Shown in pieces: positions 23,116 through 34,700 of a stretch of 64,000 nucleotides of DNA. The stretch covers positions 69,600,783 through 69,664,782 of the forward strand of contig CM040427.1 of NCBI GenBank assembly GCA_022702705.1, in the 5' to 3' direction. Under the pieces are notes generated by a model. That model did no database searches. It saw only the letters and a program-made list of their open reading frames with translations, and was not told the origin of the DNA. The stretch is from Papilionanthe hookeriana x Papilionanthe teres. Taxonomy: Eukaryota; Streptophyta; Magnoliopsida; Asparagales; Orchidaceae. Made by a program: the position numbers and the translations under genes. Each line of letters begins with the position of its first letter. Within the stretch, counting starts at the first letter, position 1.

Positions 23116-25822
23116 AATATTTTATTTTTTATGTTTTAAAGATGATTTAATTTAATTGTTAAAGTATTAATTTAATTGAAATTTTGATTGAATTTAGTTT
23201 AAATGTTTTAATTTTAATTTAATTTAATGATTAAGTCTTTTAGTATTTTAAATCTTGAGTTTGGAATATCATTTTAATTAGGAATTAAATATTATTGAGG
23301 TGATTAATTTAGTAATTTAGGGATTTTTTTAGATTAAAGAATAAATCTCTTCCTAATAATATCCCTATTTTAATAATTCCAATTTTTTTTATTATTCTTC
23401 CAAATCTAATAAATTATTTAATTAAGATTTATTTTTAATTATTTTTAAATTATTTGGTAGGTTTCTACCCTTTAATTATTTAAATTTCAATCATCCAAAT
23501 CAGGTTAAGATCAAATATTTTACTCTTTCTTTTTATTAAGCCTAAAGTTTTTTAATTAAGGGTTAAAATTTTAATTACCATTTTGCCCTTCAAGCTTACT
23601 AATTCCATAACTCACTAAATTGAGCTCAAATAAATTTGAAATTTTTATGTGACTTCACTCATATGTCAATAAAGACATTAGAGGAGAAAATGTGATTTTT
23701 CTGTTTTTAATTTATTTATATAATTATTTTTGGTGAAAAATGGGAATTTTCAAGGAAAATTTAATAACATGACCAAGAGAAAGTTTCTGTCCTTAAGAAA
23801 ATTATGAGACATTCCAAATGACCAGAGGACCTCTTGGACCAATATTGGTGATTTTTTGAATTATATTATTTTTATTATAATTATTTTGAGTTTTGGAGTA
23901 TTAATTAATTTAAAAATAAAATAAAGGTTGAAAAATGAATTATATATATATATTTTTAAAAATCTCTCTGATATCAAGGAAACCAGAGAACCAATTTTTA
24001 TAATTTTCTGATTTTTCTTTGATTTATTAGAATTATTTTAGTGGAAATCGTTAGAAAATACATTTTTTAATTTTAAAATTACCTTAGGGCTTTAAAATTT
24101 AATATCTCATCATAGAGACTTAAGAAAAATATGAGATTTGTTCCTAAATGATTAAAATTCAAAATGTGACATTTTGGTGAATTTTATTATTTTTGTGATT
24201 TTTATTATTTCTTAATTATTAAAAATATTAAAATAATCCAAAAAAATCAACTTTTTTAGAAAATTGTAACTTTAATTTTCTTAAATTCTCCTGATATCAG
24301 AGAGGCTCCAAAACCAATTTGGTGAATTTTTTAAGAGGATTTTGAAAGTTATGAATTTTTTGAGTTTAATTTTGGCTAAATGGCTTAATCAACCCATTTG
24401 ATAGAGGCTAACCAAGTCCGATTGACTTCAAACTTTTATGGTGGGTTCCTCTGATCCTAAAGGTCGAGTGGAGAATTGATTTCAAGTCAATTTGATGTGT
24501 GATTAGCTCTAATTAATTAGAACTCCATTTTGGGTGTTTAAGCCGATTAGGGTTATTCCAAGTGAGTTAACTCGAAACCTATTTTTCCTAGGGTCCTACT
24601 GGTCATAATAAACATCACCAAATTTTCCTAGAATTTATTTCACAATATGCTGATTATTAGAATTAAAATACTCAGAATAAGAACCTAGGATTGAAAAATT
24701 AATAACTCTTCGTAGGGATGGCCTCGACTTTGGAAAATTCGGGGAATGTTCCCAAATTCGAGAGGCTTCAAAAGCCACTATGGTCTCATGCCAGTGGTGA
24801 AGTGTATACATGCATGGAGAATTGAAAATGTACATAGAGTAAATAAATTATTAAAAATCAAATACTCGATGAAATTGAATGATTTCTTTTCCACATTATT
24901 CTCCTCCGATTCAGCTGAGCAGAGAGTATTTTTATTTTATTTTTCCGATTTTCCTACACAAAGTTATGCATTTTTGAAGTTTAGGGAATTAAATAAATAG
25001 GAAAATAACCTAATTTCCTACTTATCCACGCGGCGCCAACTCGGCCTATGCATCTCCGAAGCGCCGCATGTCGTCTTCTGATTCGGCGCCGCCATTCGAC
25101 TCAGCGATCCAGGGCCCTGCGGGTCACGTGCCAAGGCGCTGTCCGGCTCAATCCAGACCGTCCACTCGATACACGCTCGATTCGACGGCTCCTGGTCATC
25201 GTCTACGACGGTGTGCACCCGTGACCGTCGACCTTCGAACCCTAATTTCTCACTCGATTCTCGACGGATTTTCGTGTTCTTATGCTCTATGGACTCGTCT
25301 TGAGGAGACGAACACATCCATACTGGTAAACATGTATTTAAATTGACTCAAATTAAATGGAAAATCTCTGTAAGCTCGGGAAGAAGAGTGAGTCCATACC
25401 TTTGCTCGGAAAGTGAAGCTTCGATGCGAGAGTTGTGTCACCTTCGATTGGGTCCAAGCAAGCTCCGGATGAAGTCCCTTGGCACAGTGAATTATGCTAG
25501 GTAAGATTTTGACCAAGCCCGATCACAAAGCTTGGAGAGTTGGAAGCAATGGTCGGCTACAGTGAGGGGGCTTTCTTTGGTAAACTTCTTCCCTTGGTCG
25601 GTGAAGGTGTAGGATCAATCAATTTGGGGATTGGTCCACTTGTGAAGAAGTGTCCTGGTTTTTGTCTTGAAGTTTGAACTCGAAATTGAGCTCGATTTGG
25701 AGGAATTGAGGTGGAATCCGGTGGGAATCAAGTGCTACTATGTGTGGAGAGTGGTGCGGAATGATTTTGGCGAGTTTCCTTAAGGTTGGTTCAGCACCTC
25801 TTTCATGGCCGAGAGGGGTGGT

Positions 25823-25832
25823 GTTTAAATAG
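25823..25832 (-). promoter_or_regulatory. Candidate TATA box of the left giant LTR
   Basis: CTATTTAAAC on the minus strand is followed by ACCACCCCTCTCGGCCATG. The same position in the right copy reads CTATTTAAGC at 35224-35233. Conservation in both copies and the GC-rich leader downstream support a promoter. The inferred start would be about 30 bases further along the minus strand. Confidence 0.55.
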
Positions 25833-26449
25833 GAGAGGCTGGAGGCTCTCTAGGGGAGATTAGGGGTCAGGATCGAGCTGCTCTTGGCGAGGAAAGAACA
25901 GTGCTAGATAGCCTACTGGGCATGGGGCGACTCGGCAAGGTGGAATTTCGATGCTTGGCTCCTTCCCATGTCTCGGCCATGGCGTTTTCCGGCGGCCGGG
26001 TGGGCGGCCGGCGAGGCATGGGTCACCCTCAGGGTCGGGTGGGTCAGGGCTGGAGGTTTGTGCAGTCAATTGGCCATGGACATGTGTAAAGGGCTTGGAT
26101 TAAAATGGTATGGGGGAGAGGCCATTTTGGCTTGATTTGGGTCAACCCATCCTTTTGGGCTAGGTGCACCTCCCCATGGCTAGTTTGGGTTGAAGAGAAA
26201 GTGGTTTAGGTCGGCTTGATTAGTGGGGAAAGGTCACCATCCAAGTACGATTAAGATCGAAACATGGTTTAGGGGAGACATGAACATGGTTAATCACCTT
26301 AAGGGAATATGGAAAGGACCCCCTCCATTTGCCCAAGATAGCATGGTGACATGTAAAGGGCTTTCATGGCTTCCATGTGGCTCATGCATGGCTTCATGGC
26401 TTGCACTATGGCTTGGAAAAAGTTTGGTCGATTTCATAAAAATGGATTT

Positions 26450-27700
26450 TTAAGGATTTTGGATATTTTGGGGTCATTTGATGGGATTTGGCATAATACC
26501 ATTTTGGTTTGATTTTCATGATGGATTTAGCACTTAGGGAGTGATATTAATTGATTGAGGATGAGATGAGATTGTAGTGTGGGCTTTAGGATGGGTTTGG
26601 GCTTTTAAAATTTGGTAAAGGTAGGCTTTTAAAGTGGTTTAAGGGAATGGACTTGTTGGATTTTAAAATGGATTTTAGGATGAAAGTTTGGTGAAGGCTT
26701 GGGCCAAATAATTGTTGGGTTTGGTTTAGGGGTATGTCATGAGTGGTTTGAAACAAACTTGAGGTGGTTTGGGTTTGAATTGGGTTGAATTTGGACCTCT
26801 TTGGTAAATGGGCCGATGTAGGTCAAATTGGGCTAACTTGGGCCAATGTTGGGCTAAGGTTGAAATTGATGTAAAATTAATGTTGGGAAATGTTTATGGG
26901 AATGTTTCAAAGAGGTTTTGTCTTTGGTTGGGTTTTGATTTTGGGTTTTGGGCTTATTTGGGTTAGGTTTGGGCTTAGGTCAAAATTGGATCTTTTAGCT
27001 TTGGGTTGAATTTGAGTGGGGTTTGGGTCTAAATTTTGGGCAAATCATGTTAGTGTTTTGTTTTTGGGGATTTTAGGGAAGGTTTAGAAAAGATTTGGGG
27101 TTAATTGAAGTTGAATTGGGTTAGTTTGAGCTACGTTTGGGTCATGGGTCCAAATTGGGCTTTAAGGTCCAAAATGAAATTGGGTTCAAATTCCAATCAA
27201 ATTGGACTTGGATTTGGTCTAGATTGGTGTTGGGGATGTTGAATTGAAGTTTAAAATTGAATTAGACCAGAATTTGGGTCAATTGGGTAGGTTTGGTTTG
27301 ACATTGGGTTCACTTTGGGTTAAAATGGGTCAAATTGGGGATTTTGACAAAAGTGGGGCAAATTGACAAAATTGGCCTATGGTGTAGTTGAACAAAATGA
27401 AATTGGGAATATTTGGGATTTTGTGGAATTTTCTGGGAATTTTCTGAATTTTTGGATTTTTTGGCTAAGAGGGGCATTTTGGGTATTTGGAGGGTATTGG
27501 GAGGTTTTTTTAAAATTTTTGGTATTTTTGGCTATGAATGATCAATTTGAGTGGTGTGGAAATGTTTGGGATTGGTTTTAAGGAATTTGGGTGACTTTGT
27601 AGAATTTTGAAAAATTTGGGTAATTTCAAGGGTTTTGGGTAGGCTAGGCGGGTGTTGGGTCCCCGGGGTCAAAAATTAAAAATTTGGAAAATTGAAAATT
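26450..27700. repeat. Strand-asymmetric G/T-rich block in the left giant LTR
   Basis: For about 1.25 kb the plus strand is almost free of C, built from reiterated TTTGGG, GGGTT and AATTGGG words. The right copy has the complementary C/A-rich block at about 33390-34700. There is no coding sense. In LTR orientation it lies in U3, upstream of the TATA box. Confidence 0.8.
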
Positions 27701-28475
27701 GGGTAAATGTAAGTAAAATGAAATCATTTTAGTTGAACCATGAAGCCATGTTAAGCCTATATGAGCCATGAGAGGATTCATTTGAGTCATTCATTATGTT
27801 GTTCCTAACCCTCTTAGCCGAGGGCTTGGGGTTAAGGACCATCCATGTGAATTACCCTCATGAGTCGGGAGGTCGAGTTGGGTATGGGTGTTGTTTTAGG
27901 AGGTGTGTGAAAGTGTAGTGTATAAGTGTAGTGTGAGTGTAAGTCGGCCACTTTCACGGCACAGAGCCACCGAGGCGATCTAAGGCGAAAGAGTCTCATA
28001 GGAACTCATTCTTTAAACTTCCACATTTGATCTCAACCCTCTAGGTGATTAGGGGTCTACAATCAAGTTTGTGGAGTTTGCGGGGAGTTAAGAAGTGGTT
28101 TGAATTTCTAAGTGGTGGGTCCCAATTCTAATCCTCTAGGATAGTCAAAGGAAAAGCCTAAGGCTAGATCCTAAGTACTAAAAAGAAGAAGAGAAGACCT
28201 CATAAAAAATGAGGTCAACAAACCCGTCACAGTCAACGTTATCCCAATCTGACAATGTCCCACAGACTTCAATCGTAGCAAAATCGGAGCATATGACCTC
28301 TGGTTCGAGTGTTTTCAAACCACATAGTGTTGCTCAACGATCGATTATCCAAGAACCAAACAGTAGTTTTCATGGGATGTTGCATTCTAAATTGAATGTT
28401 ATAATCCTATTACTAGTTGTAGCTATAATGTGTATTTTAGTTTTTCTTTGGAAGGTGAAACTGCATTTTCTGTGA

Positions 28476-29052
28476 AGCCACCGCATTGTACTATGTTATT
28501 ATTTGCGTATCGCAGTTATTATCTTTATATTTGTTAAATGGTTTCACCCCTGGCTGTTTGGTGGTAACCCAATTAATTTATAAAAGTTCCGGATTTATTT
28601 ATATAATTTGTAATATGTAATCAAAATAATTTGTAATCAAAATAATTTATAATTAAATAATTTAATATAATAAATCTATATTTAAATAATTACATAAATA
28701 AACAAATTATAAATTATTTTCATTACAAATACCAATTTTCCATAATGCGTATTTATTTAATTAAAACAAATTATAAGTTTTATTCGGGAAATAACAAATA
28801 TGTTGCACAGATTATTTATTTAATTAAAAATAAAATTGAAAATAATTCGTTTACAAAAAGCACTAACCAAACGAATAAACATATTATTCGTAACGAGGGC
28901 GGGAATAGTCGATTTTCCAGAATCAATTTGTTTTCCAAACGGCGAAACCAAACGACCGGACCGCTTATCCGGATCGATTGCGTATCGGCCAGATTATCCA
29001 AATAAGTTGCTTATCGACAGGCTGGATAAGGCTACGGTCCCCAAACGGGGCC
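28476..29052 (+). other. Harbinger right end
   Basis: AT-rich DNA with TAATTTGTAAT-type repeats at 28600-28740 is followed by a mixed-composition stretch and the terminal CCAAACGGGGCC. No gene is seen apart from the end of the GRF gene just before it. Confidence 0.6.
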
Positions 29053-29055
29053 TAA

Positions 29056-29512
29056 GTCATGAGCAGATAGTGAGTCTTTCACATCCCAAATAAGTAGCGG
29101 CTCATCGGCATACGAGGCTCGCAAAATAATCATAATCTTCTCGATGGGTGTATCCCAACATGTCAAATCACGTTTGGGCCATAAGGGCAGAGGACAAATC
29201 GTTGTATCTCAAACTGGTGGCAACTCATTGGCATTAGGTCGTCGATACCAACGAAGTCAAGGAGCAACAGGGCTCAACAGGGGTAGTCAAAGGAATTGGG
29301 GAGTAATCCCTCGAAGGTAAATATAGTAGGGTCAGGGTGCCACGGACCCGTCATCCCAAGTCACTAAGACCCCAAGTTTACCAAGTAGGGAAGTTAGTCG
29401 ACACAACACGTCTTGAGATCCCTAATCAGCAATCTGTGAATTGTGTTATCCACAAAGAACCTCAGTAGCCCTAAGGTCAAAGAATGGAAACTCTTTTCTG
29501 TGAATGAAAACT
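29056..29512. repeat. Segment A, second part
   Basis: This is colinear with 58529-58985 in segment B. It holds no coding region. It ends at AAAACT, where the Athila element begins; in B the sequence continues AAACTAGAGCTC. The continuation of A beyond this point is not present elsewhere in the window. Confidence 0.9.
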
Positions 29513-30612
29513 GACCCACTTTTAATATGTTTGCAATTTAAGTTTAATAGTAACGGTGCCAAAAACTTGATCCCGCTTTAAATATATATATATGATTTAA
29601 TGATGGAATGTATAATGTGGATTCTACGCAAGTATACGTATCGTATCGAAGTAATACGGGGCTCTAGTGGAGTCCTGGTTATCGATCCCACGGGGAAGTT
29701 TTTAACAGATTTGTATCAGCTAAATTTAAAGGAATTACTTACTAATATAGTAAACGGAAAAGTAACTAAAGCAATCTAAAGTAAACTAATGCTTGAAATT
29801 AAGTTGATTTAAATAATTCAGAAAAAGTATCATTCTCCTTGTTTTTAGAAAATTAAGTGAATGATGAATTTAAATAGAATTCTTGAATTGTATTGTGACA
29901 AATAGGAGCATTCCTATTCTTTACCATTTGGTCCAGGTGCAAAGAACATTGACTAATTCTATGTTTGATTACTCAATCTGCGGCTATGCTGGGAGGATAC
30001 TGGCTGCCACTTCGAAGCTCCCACGTTCCCCTCACTCGAGAGCTAACATCTATACTTCGACTCTCAAACAATTGGACCAAATTGAATATTTTAGTCCGTC
30101 ACACTAAAATGTCCAATTCTACGTCCGATAATTAATATTTCCCTATTTATTTGCACCCTCCTTCCAAGGTTTTTGACTTCCCGAATATTGGATGTAATTT
30201 TTACTATAGTTGATAATTCAACATATTTTAACAACTCAATTAGCTGGATTGAAAGTAAATTAAGTTTTAAGTAAAAATTATCACAATTTATTTTAATATA
30301 TTAGGTATTTCTATTTAATTTCATCAATCCGCATAATTTTCATAAACAAGGAGAAAGACTAAGAAAACTACTCAGAATGCATGGGAATAAAACAAAGCAT
30401 GGATTTCATTTAAAGTTAACAACAACGATAAACAAAGATACTTATCTTAATTTCCTCCCAGCGGACTCCTTGAAGTTCCTTTGACTTTTCCTTCTAGTAC
30501 AACAAACTTCTAACTAAATAGCACTCAAATAAACTAAAGAAACTCATTAATGACAAACAACAGACACACTTAAGACACCAAAAAGAGACACTAATGACAC
30601 ACAATTTGTCCT

Positions 30613-30621
30613 CTATTTATA
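30613..30621 (-). promoter_or_regulatory. TATA box, 3' LTR
   Basis: TATAAATAG on the minus strand lies within CCTCTATAAATAGAGG, itself a palindrome. The same site is kept in the 5' LTR at 49963-49955. Confidence 0.7.
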
Positions 30622-30702
30622 GAGGTAGGCAAAGGTCCAAGGGATGCTTAAACACCTCTTCAAAAAGTGTCCAGGTTCAATGTATTTTGCATTTTGAACT
30701 GT

Positions 30703-30853
30703 CTCGCCGTCGGCGGGAAACGATCTCGCCGTCAGCGAGGCTTCTAGAAGGTCTTCAAACCGCGCTATCTCGCTGTCGGCGGGGTAGTTATAATTCCTTC
30801 AGAAATTCTCCTCATGATCTCACCGTCGGCGGCCTCGATCTCGCCGTCGGCGA
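30703..30853 (-). repeat. Cluster of five 15-bp near-palindromes, 3' LTR
   Basis: Units at 30703-30717, 30725-30739, 30769-30783, 30818-30832 and 30839-30853 have the plus-strand form CTCGCCGTCGGCGGG with C/T, A/G and terminal variants. They lie 80-240 bases upstream of the TATA box in sense orientation. Confidence 0.9.
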
Positions 30854-31031
30854 CTTAGTTCAATTTGCATGAATTTCTTCTTTTTGATCCAAATTCGCTC
30901 CATTTCATGTTTTTTGCTTCCATCACTTATAAATCTTCATTCCTGCAGTAAAATAAAGAAAATACCTTTCTTTAAATTGCAATTTCATCAAAAATAGATA
31001 AGAATTTCTTAATGAATTTTTATCGTGATCA

Positions 31032-31045
31032 AAATCCCCAAACTT
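31032..31045 (-). promoter_or_regulatory. Polypurine tract of the Athila element
   Basis: Sense strand AAGTTTGGGGATTT stands directly before the LTR start TGATC. The position and G-run fit the plus-strand priming site of plant gypsy elements. The tandem-copy remnant upstream of the 5' LTR keeps the longer form AAGTTTGGGGGATTT at 50410-50396. Confidence 0.7.
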
Positions 31046-32462
31046 AATTATTACTTGTCCTCGAAGTAATTTTAATACTAAATAAAAATAATGATTTCTA
31101 TAATAGAATTTTTCAATTCAGATAATATGAATTAAATTTAAATAACATTATAATAAAGTTAAATATAAATATTTCTGAGTAATTAAATTAACTTTATAGA
31201 TATAAGATTATTTAGTTGTCACATCTAAGATTTCTAGTTTTATATTTATTTTAGGAATGACTATATTTAAAAAGAGTAAATTACTTAAGATATTAAGATG
31301 ATAGGAAGTTCAAGAAAACACTATTTAGTAAAATACTAATCCATAAATATAAGTTTAGAAATATAATTAAGTTTTACCCTTTAGGTTGATTCCATTGAAG
31401 CCAATTTTTGATAAGGCATCTCCTCAAGCTTCTCCTCACTTTATGTTTTTCTTTTCTTTTCTTTTCTTTTTGAATTGATTTTCAATCCTTCTTTTTTTTT
31501 TCTTTTTCAAGCGAGGATTACTGTATCTGGATAGCCTGTTAATAATTTTGAACTTCAATTTCTCTTCCTAAATTTGAAACTTAAAATATTTCCTTGCTTA
31601 TATATATTTCATAGCCTTTACTTCATTGAGTTTCAATCCTTTCTTTTTCACTTAAATACTTAAGAATTTCAATTTTTAGAATATAGTTTTCCTTACTTTA
31701 AATAGTTTACTATATTCTTATTCCTTTGAACTAAATATCTTATTCCATTAATTAATTGAATTACTAGAAACATTTTATTTAACTTTCTATAATAATTAAA
31801 TAAAGTAATTCATGTTTATTGAATTGAAAAACTACTATAGAAAATCATTTGATAATAATTTTTGAAAATAGAAATTGAGAACAATTTTAATAATTAAATT
31901 TGTATTTTTACCTTCCCCCAAACTTAAATTTTTCTATCTATACTAAATAGTGAAAAAGGGAAAGTATATAGTAAATTTCATCATACCTTTTAGCTTTAGG
32001 TATTTCTTTTCTTTGAAATTTTTGAAGGCTTTTTCATTACTTACAGAACCTGTACTGTTAGTATTCTTCCGCATATAGTATTTAAAAGAAAGTGCAGGGA
32101 TGAAATTTTAAAATAAGTATCAAACATAACAAATGAAAAATTAATCTATTACTACACATACAATTAACTAATCTATTTTAAAACATATTAAAACAATCTA
32201 AACAATGTTAACATTCATAACTTATAAAAACTTGAACTAACATCCTATATATATATATAAAAAAAATAAAAAAAATTTTCAAACTAACACATAAGAAGTC
32301 TAACATCATAGCATAAGCAAACATACCAACATCCACAGTCCACAGAAGGTACAAAATAATTATATACAGAATAATAAAGTTTCCCAAAATAACAACAAAT
32401 TTAAACAAACTGAATAAACTAAACAATGGCTCTAATCTTCTGCATCAAAATCCCAAGCTATG
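31046..32462 (-). other. Athila 3' untranslated region
   Basis: AT-rich DNA between the stop of extra ORF 2 (32463) and the polypurine tract, with no coding sense. The part from 31046 to about 31697 is repeated at 50411-51050. A second purine run (AAGTTTGGGGGAAGG, sense) at 31925-31911 could be an additional central-type priming site. Confidence 0.6.
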
Positions 32463-33389
32463 TCATCTCCACGATCTCCGAGTCGAGAAGGTTGAGCGAG
32501 GCTGGTCTTGTGAATAGCGGGGGCACTCAGGAAAGACAACATCTAAATCACCACTCCTATATCGACGTTCAGCCTCATAGTATGCGATTTCGTACTCTGA
32601 ATTTCGCTGGAGATATTCGCTATCATAATCATTTCTTCTTTCCAAGCCTCCGATCCTTTGGTCTATATGCTCAAATCTTCTTTCCATATTTTCTCCAAAT
32701 AGCTCAAAACTCTTTCTACTCAGGGTTAATTCATTCATCAGATCTTGAAGGGTAGGAGTGGTGTACTGAGGGGGTTCATAACTAGTAGAGGGTATATCTC
32801 TACTTGAAGAAGGTACATAATCCCTTGTCCCAGATCTCCATCCTTCGTGGGTGTTGACCTCATTTTTGATGAGGTCTTCTCTTCTTCTCTTTAGTACTTA
32901 GGATCTAGCCTTAGGTTTTTCCTTTGACTATCTTAGAGGATTAGAATTGGGACCCACCTTTTAGAAATTCAAACCACTTCTAAACTCCCTACAAACTCCA
33001 CAAACTTGACTATAGACCCCTAATCACCTAGAGGGTTGAAATCAAATGTGGAAGTTTAAAGGATGAGTACCTATAGGACTCTTTGGCCTTAGGACTACCC
33101 CAGGTGGCCCAGGTGCAGTGAAGGGACCGACTTACACACACCTACACCTATACACTACATTTTCACACACACTTCCTAAAACCACACCCATACCCAACTT
33201 GACCTCCCGACTCATGTAGGTGATTCACATGGATGGTCCTAACCCCTAAGCCTCATGCTAAGAGGGTTAGGAACAACATAGTGAGTGCCTCAAATGAATC
33301 CCTTCATGGCTCATGTGGGCTTGATATGGCTTCATGGCTCAACCAAAATGGTTGTATTCCACTTACATCTACCCAATCTTCAATTTTCC

Positions 33390-34700
33390 AAATTTTTAAT
33401 TTTTGACCCCAGGACCCTACACCCTTCCTAACCTACCAAATGCTTTGAAACTACCCGAATTTCTAAAAAATTTCCAAATTACCCAAAATTCTCCAAAATC
33501 AATCCCAAACATTTCCACACCACTTAAATTGATCATCCATAACCAAAAATGCCAAAAATTCCAAAATACCCCCCAATACCCTCCAAATACCCAAAATACC
33601 CCTCTTGACCCAAAAATCCAAAAATTCAGAAAATTCCCAGAAAATTCCAGAAAATCCCAAATATTCCCAATTTCATTTTGTTCAACTACACCATGGGCCA
33701 ATTTTGTCAATTTACCCCACTTTTATCAAAACCCCCAATTTGACCCATTTTAACCCAAAGTAAACCCAATGTCAAACCTAACCCACCCAATTGACCCAAA
33801 TTCTGGTCCAATTCAATTCTAAACTTCAATTCAACATTCCCAACACCAATCTAGACCAAATCCAAGCCCAATTTGATTGAAATTTGGATCCAATTTCACT
33901 TTTGGCCTTAAAGCCCAATTTGGACTCATGACCCAAACTTAGCCTAAACTCACCCAATTCAACTCCAATTAACCCCAAATCTTTTCCAAACCTTCCTTAA
34001 CATCCCCATAAACAAAACACTAACATGATTTGCCCAAAATTTAGACCCAAACCCCACTCAAATTCAACCCAAAGCTAAAAGGCCCATTTTTGACCTAAAC
34101 CCAAGCCTAGCCCAAATGAGCCCAAATCCCAAAATCAAAACCTAACCAAAGCCAAAACCTCTTTGAAACACTCCCATAAACATTTCCCAACATTAATTTT
34201 ACATCAATTTCAACTCTAGCCCAACTTTGGCCCATGGTAGCCCATTTTGGCCCACCTTAGCCTCTTTACTAAAAAGTCCCATATTCAACCCAATTCAAAC
34301 CCAAATCACCTCAAATTTGTTTCAAACTACTCATGACACATCCCTAAACCAAACTCAACAATTATTTGGCCCAAGCCTTTACCAAAATTTCATCCCAAAA
34401 TCCATTTTAAAATTCAAAAGCCCACTTCCCTAAACCTTCCTAAAAGCCCATTTCCACCAAATACAAAAGCCCAAAATTGGCCCTAAAGCCTACATGACAT
34501 TTCCATTTGCCATCCATTTAATCAAAACCATACCTAAGTCCTAAATCCATCATCAAATTATTCCAAATCAAGTTCCATACAAATTTCCATCAAATTACCA
34601 AAAAATTCCTAAAACCCTTTTCATGAAACAAGTCAACCCTTTTCCCAAGCCAAATGGAGCCATGAACAAGCCATCCTCAAGCCACATGAAGCCATGAGGG
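33390..34700. repeat. Strand-asymmetric C/A-rich block in the right giant LTR
   Basis: This is the complementary counterpart of 26450-27700. The plus strand is built from CCCAAAT, GACCCA and CCAATT words with little G for about 1.3 kb. Open frames here are compositional artefacts. Confidence 0.8.

Larger units (their letters stand above)
20785..28220 (-). mobile_element. Giant solo LTR (7.4 kb), left copy, sense on minus strand
   Basis: On the plus strand it begins TGTCGGCATA and ends GGTCAACA (in LTR sense, TGTTGACC...TGCCGACA), with AACCC target duplications at 20780-20784 and 28221-28225. TG...CA termini plus a 5-bp duplication are the marks of an LTR. No terminal direct repeat or coding domain is present inside, so it is a solo LTR rather than a full element. 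Its sense sequence has a short foldback at the start (GACCTCAT...ATGAGGTC), a CA-rich U3, a TATA box at 25832-25823, a GC-rich leader at 25350-25020, a pentanucleotide tract and an AT-rich end. The copy at 32852-40170 is its inverted relative. Confidence 0.85.
20615..28475 (+). pseudogene. GRF zinc-finger / transmembrane protein gene, split by a solo LTR
   Basis: The first part, 20615-20784, encodes a GRF-type zinc finger: CRCGLPSVLLTSRR, then GRQFYRCP, then CKFFRWED, with the Cys ligands and the Gly-Arg-x-Phe-Tyr core present. It stops at a solo LTR (20785-28220). The second part, 28226-28475, continues in the same frame after the AACCC target duplication: a Ser/Thr/Gln-rich linker, then one hydrophobic segment (LNVIILLLVVAIMCILVFLW), a short basic tail and a stop. 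Without the LTR the reading frame is about 136 codons with no stop. GRF fingers are nucleic-acid binding modules; in plants they often occur in small proteins with a C-terminal membrane anchor or coiled coil. It lies within the Harbinger limits, so it is cargo or a third element gene. Unlike its neighbours it has no inactivating mutation other than the insertion. Confidence 0.8.
11338..29052 (+). mobile_element. Very large PIF/Harbinger element
   Basis: The left end starts GGCTCCGTTTGGG and the right end finishes CCAAACGGGGCC, imperfect terminal inverts of 12-13 bases. TAA target duplications flank it at 11335-11337 and 29053-29055, the Harbinger signature. Segment B carries the uninterrupted site at 58526-58528 (CTCGCTAAGTAATGAG against CTCACTAA...TAAGTCATGAG), which proves the limits. 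Inside are a Myb/SANT ORF, a DDE transposase and a GRF zinc-finger ORF. The element is 17.7 kb, or about 10.3 kb without the nested solo LTR, roughly twice the common size for the family. Confidence 0.88.
29513..31031 (-). repeat. 3' LTR of the Athila element
   Basis: It is a direct repeat of 48853-50395. In sense it begins TGATCACGATAAAAATTC after a purine tract and ends near AAAAGTGGGTC. It contains five 15-bp near-palindromes (30703-30853), a TATA box TATAAATAG at 30621-30613 and an internal copy of the primer-binding-like sequence near 29553-29570. Relative to the 5' LTR it has lost one palindrome unit (about 21 bases), as expected for recombination between adjacent units. Confidence 0.85.

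Noticed and set aside
25018..25516. Overlapping open frames on both strands in the GC-rich part of the left giant LTR (and 35228-36036 in the right)
   Set aside because: Frames are open on both strands and differ between the two LTR copies. They show no family and lie in the inferred leader; composition explains them.
20785..28220. The 7.4-kb unit as a DNA transposon with terminal inverted repeats
   Set aside because: The ends share only about TGTYGRC in inverse, and the 5-bp duplications, TG...CA ends, conserved TATA and association of the same family with gag fit an LTR better. Not fully excluded without a complete element.
31911..31925. Purine run AAGTTTGGGGGAAGG as the main polypurine tract, giving a 2.4-kb LTR
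   Set aside because: The second Athila element also begins its LTR with TGATC, matching the start at 31031 and 50395. The 1.5-kb LTR is therefore preferred and 50396-51050 is read as tandem-copy internal sequence.
33403..33753. Pro/Asn-rich and Trp/Phe/Gly-rich proteins in 33403-33753 and 27363-27581
   Set aside because: They are translations of the strand-asymmetric C/A or G/T-rich block, not genes.
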